The notes under the pieces: model-generated
The model's input: only the letters and a program-made list of their open reading frames with translations
What the model was told of the DNA's origin: nothing
The model's database searches: none
In this document: positions 62,044 through 64,000 of the stretch, in pieces
Numbering within the stretch: the first letter of the stretch is position 1
Layout: the number at the start of each line of letters is the position of its first letter
Assembly: GCF_023715685.1 (NCBI RefSeq)
Contig: NZ_JAMBOQ010000003.1
Location: 744,001 to 808,000, forward strand
Reading direction: 5' to 3'
Source: Priestia aryabhattai
Lineage (GTDB): Bacteria; Bacillota; Bacilli; Bacillales; Bacillaceae_H
DNA length: 64,000 nt
Position numbers and translations under genes: made by a program

Positions 62044-62625
62044 CTACTTTCTTTCATCACTAGAGCATAAAATACTGGTGATGATATGATCGACTAAATT
62101 TGTAATAAAACGTTCGTCTGGTTCTTGGTTGTATATCAGAATGCGAAAATAAATAGGGCCAAGAAGCATATCTAAAATAATATCAGTGTTGAGATCCGGT
62201 TTGATCTCTTTTCTTTTGATAGCTGCTTCTAAAAATAAGGTTGCATCTCTTCTTCGAAGTGTGAGGAAAGACGTGTAAAAAGATTTGGAAATTTCTTCGT
62301 TTTCCACAATGATAGCGAGCATTGAGCGCCCAATCTTTGAACTGAAAACAGAAGCGAGGTTTGTGAGCTGACGCTGAAAATTTGAGCGTACGGAATCTTC
62401 TATGTCAAATTGGAAGCGTGAAGCCGTATACATAAGAAAAGCATCAAGAACTAAATGTGCTTTTGTATCCCACCATCTGTATATGGTTGTTTTGCCGGCT
62501 CCTGCGTGGGCCGCAATGGCTTCAATTGTAAGAGAAGGATAACTTGTATTTTCTAACACCTGTAGAGTCGACTCTAAAAATTTCTCTTTATTTCTAGGTT
62601 GCTTGGAAGGTTTTTTTTCTTTCAT
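62044..62625 (-). CDS. TetR-family repressor
   Basis: 193 residues: N-terminal HTH (IEAIAAHAGAGKTTIYRWWDTKAHLVLDAF, residues about 33-62) and a helical ligand domain. Start is the ATG behind TAGGAG; the longer frame to 62805 runs through the promoter and operator. It is the first gene of the unit with the MFS exporter and should repress it together with itself. Confidence 0.88.
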   Translation of the reverse strand: MKEKKPSKQPRNKEKFLESTLQVLENTSYPSLTIEAIAAHAGAGKTTIYRWWDTKAHLVLDAFLMYTASRFQFDIEDSVRSNFQRQLTNLASVFSSKIGRSMLAIIVENEEISKSFYTSFLTLRRRDATLFLEAAIKRKEIKPDLNTDIILDMLLGPIYFRILIYNQEPDERFITNLVDHIITSILCSSDERK

Positions 62626-62652
62626 TCTTGAACTCCTATCTTTATTTAAAAA

Positions 62653-62700
62653 ACGATACGTATCGTGTCGAATTATATAGAGTATAGTATTCTTTTTCAA
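62653..62700 (-). promoter_or_regulatory. Promoter and operator of the TetR-MFS unit
   Basis: On the minus strand TTGAAA (62700-62695), 17 bases, TATAAT (62677-62672). Directly downstream lies the perfect 14-base palindrome ACGATACGTATCGT (62653-62666), placed where a repressor blocks transcription start. Confidence 0.85.
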
Positions 62701-62848
62701 GACTTTGTTTCCTTCGAAATTCCTCTTCTTTGCAGAAACCGATCCTTTTGCATGTAATAAAAGAATATATGCACTATCTATAAAAATATTTATCGATAAG
62801 CACATATTTTTTTATGGAGAATATTTTTTAAAGAAATGAGGAAAAACG

Positions 62849-63139
62849 ATGTCAGAAATTATTATTAACGCCATTTTGCAAGCTAAGCCAGGAAAAGAAG
62901 AAGAACTTCGATCAGAGTTAGTAAAAGTGGTTGAACCGTCAATAGGAGAAAATGGATGTATTCAATACACTCTCCATCAAGACACGGACAAAACTGGCAC
63001 GTTTGTTTTTTATGAGAAATGGAAAAGCAAAGAAGATGTTGAAGCTCCTTTTGAAACACCTCACTCTAAGCAATACAGACAGCAAACTGAACCATTAATT
63101 GAAAGCAGAGTGGTACATCGTTTACAAGAAGTACGTTAA
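62849..63139 (+). CDS. Antibiotic biosynthesis monooxygenase (ABM/YgiN-like) protein
   Basis: 96-residue ferredoxin-like alpha/beta-barrel protein: INAILQAKPGKEEELRSELVKVV, GCIQYTLHQD, FVFYEKWKSKEDVEAPFETPHSKQY. Family members are cofactor-free quinol monooxygenases or small dimeric stress proteins. ATG follows AAATGAGGAAAA, a weak site. Divergent from the TetR gene, possibly sharing its control region. Confidence 0.82.
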   Translation: MSEIIINAILQAKPGKEEELRSELVKVVEPSIGENGCIQYTLHQDTDKTGTFVFYEKWKSKEDVEAPFETPHSKQYRQQTEPLIESRVVHRLQEVR

Positions 63140-63144
63140 TGCAT

Positions 63145-63177
63145 AAACACCGTTCGTATACGAACGGTGTTTTTTTA
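63145..63177. terminator. Terminator after ABM gene
   Basis: AAACACCGTTCGTA and TACGAACGGTGTTT form a fully palindromic stem, then TTTT. Confidence 0.85.
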
Positions 63178-63281
63178 TATACAGAGTTAAAAAGTTGCAG
63201 AGGAAAAATAGTTTTAGCTATGAAAGAGTGATTGGAAAAAAGATAAGAGGCAGTGAAAGAAATAAAAATAAAATAAGTGGT

Positions 63282-63306
63282 GTTTGAGAAGCAGACAGGC
63301 GGGTAG
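63282..63306 (+). promoter_or_regulatory. Candidate sigma-B promoter of the aldehyde dehydrogenase
   Basis: GTTTGA, 13 bases, GGGTAG; each half has one mismatch to the sigma-B consensus. It ends 58 bases before the start codon. Confidence 0.55.
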
Positions 63307-63363
63307 ACAAAAACTAGATAACATAGTTCAGCAATTAACAAACTAAAAGGAGAGATCAAATCA

Positions 63364-64000
63364 ATGCGTACAAATTTAAAACACTTTATTAACGGAGAAT
63401 GGGTTGAATCAACAGGAAATGAAACGACAGATGTGATCAATCCTGCTACTGAAAAATCAATCGGTAAAATTAGCTTAGGTACAAAAGAAGATTTAGATAA
63501 AGCCGTAGCAGCTGCTAAAGCAGCCCTTCCAACATTTTCAAGAACAACAAAAGAAGAACGAATTAAAATGCTTCGCAATATCGCAAAAGGGTATGAAAAG
63601 CGTAAACAAGAGCTTATTGAAGTCATGACTGAAGAGCTTGGCGCTCCTTTAAAGATTTCAGAAGAAGTTCACTATGAAATGGGGCTTAGCCACTTTAAAG
63701 AAGCAGCTGATGCACTTGAAGATTATACATTTGAAAAAGATCATGGAAGTTACAAGGTCGTGAAGGAGTCTATTGGAGTAAGCGGACTTATCACACCATG
63801 GAACTTCCCAACAAATCAAACGTCTACTAAAATTGCAGGAGCTATTGCAGCAGGAAGTCCAATGGTATTAAAACCATCAGAACTTACACCGTATGCAGCG
63901 ATGATATTAGCGGAGATCATTGATGAGGCCGGTGTGCCAAAAGGTGCCTTCAACCTTGTAAATGGAACGGGAAGTACAATCGGTGATGGCATTAGTTCTC
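63364..64000 (+). CDS. Aldehyde dehydrogenase (N-terminal part, runs off the window)
   Basis: First 212 codons of an NAD(P)-dependent aldehyde dehydrogenase. Visible: [24 protein letters not shown] at the N-terminus, [11 protein letters not shown] with the catalytic asparagine near residue 145, and [13 protein letters not shown] with the cofactor-binding lysine. The catalytic cysteine lies beyond the window. ATG follows AAAGGAGAG. With a sigma-B-like promoter it may be the counterpart of the stress-induced AldY of B. subtilis, but that cannot be decided from this part. Confidence 0.88.
   Translation, partial: MRTNLKHFINGEWVESTGNETTDVINPATEKSIGKISLGTKEDLDKAVAAAKAALPTFSRTTKEERIKMLRNIAKGYEKRKQELIEVMTEELGAPLKISEEVHYEMGLSHFKEAADALEDYTFEKDHGSYKVVKESIGVSGLITPWNFPTNQTSTKIAGAIAAGSPMVLKPSELTPYAAMILAEIIDEAGVPKGAFNLVNGTGSTIGDGISS

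Noticed and set aside
63066..63626. 186-codon open frame on the minus strand
   Set aside because: It runs antisense through the start of the aldehyde dehydrogenase and the terminator before it, has no ribosome site and no recognisable protein features.

Overview
The window reads as chromosomal DNA of a spore-forming Bacillaceae, most likely Bacillus (Priestia) megaterium or a close relative. Reasons: an AT-rich, dense gene layout with strong AGGAGG-type ribosome sites; a 484-residue levansucrase followed by a LevB-type levanase; a schizokinen-type iron uptake operon with Fur boxes; small Bacillus-specific proteins (YtzI, YfhD-like, DUF3231); HutP and PyrR RNA regulation; and an RsbK/RsbM/RsbY stress module. 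The species is inferred from recalled protein features, not from a search. I saw no rRNA, tRNA, insertion sequence, prophage or CRISPR array.

Layout. 0.15-7.4 kb: a catabolic operon (deacetylase-like amidohydrolase, DgaE-type ammonia lyase, DgaF aldolase, sugar kinase, GntR regulator, GntP permease, BtpA protein) for an amino-sugar acid. 7.6-17.1 kb: DUF3231 protein with a frameshifted start, alkaline phosphatase behind four Pho boxes, FrnE/DsbA protein, intracellular subtilisin coupled to a leaderless endonuclease, a MarR-controlled HlyD/EmrB efflux pair, and small genes. 17.2-22.2 kb: iron-siderophore ABC transporter diverging from a ferredoxin/siderophore-type reductase. 22.4-27 kb: methionine gamma-lyase, Bcr/CflA efflux, an aldo-keto reductase broken by one stop codon, a thioesterase.

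27-38.2 kb is the metabolic centre: zwf divergent from hxlR, then hxlA, then dimethylglycine dehydrogenase, sarcosine oxidase, a Rieske oxygenase and OpuAA-AB-AC. Together they would import glycine betaine, strip its methyl groups to glycine and release formaldehyde, which HxlA fixes; zwf could feed the oxidative branch. A long shared motif sits upstream of both hxlR and hxlA, and it lies between hxlR and zwf.

38.8-43.6 kb: RsbK-RsbM-RsbY, the hybrid kinase, CheR methyltransferase and PP2C phosphatase that activate sigma-B in the B. cereus type of pathway, here without sigB. Sigma-B-like promoters occur nearby in front of ggt (47.9 kb), a ferritin-like gene (53.4 kb) and an aldehyde dehydrogenase (63.3 kb). 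43.8-49.6 kb: decayed LysE exporter, amino-acid permease, Crp-family regulator, HAD phosphatase, gamma-glutamyltransferase. 50.2-53.3 kb: sacB-levB behind a LacI-type operator. 54-58.5 kb: drug exporter, a structured intergenic repeat, kbl-tdh threonine degradation.

58.5-60.7 kb is the most unusual part: an orphan hutP is followed by a terminator and then by a complete PyrR-type attenuator (binding loop, antiterminator, terminator) plus a second PyrR loop, all in front of an MFS transporter. This points to a pyrimidine-regulated transporter of unknown substrate. The end holds an MFS/TetR pair with a palindromic operator, a small monooxygenase-like protein and the start of an aldehyde dehydrogenase.
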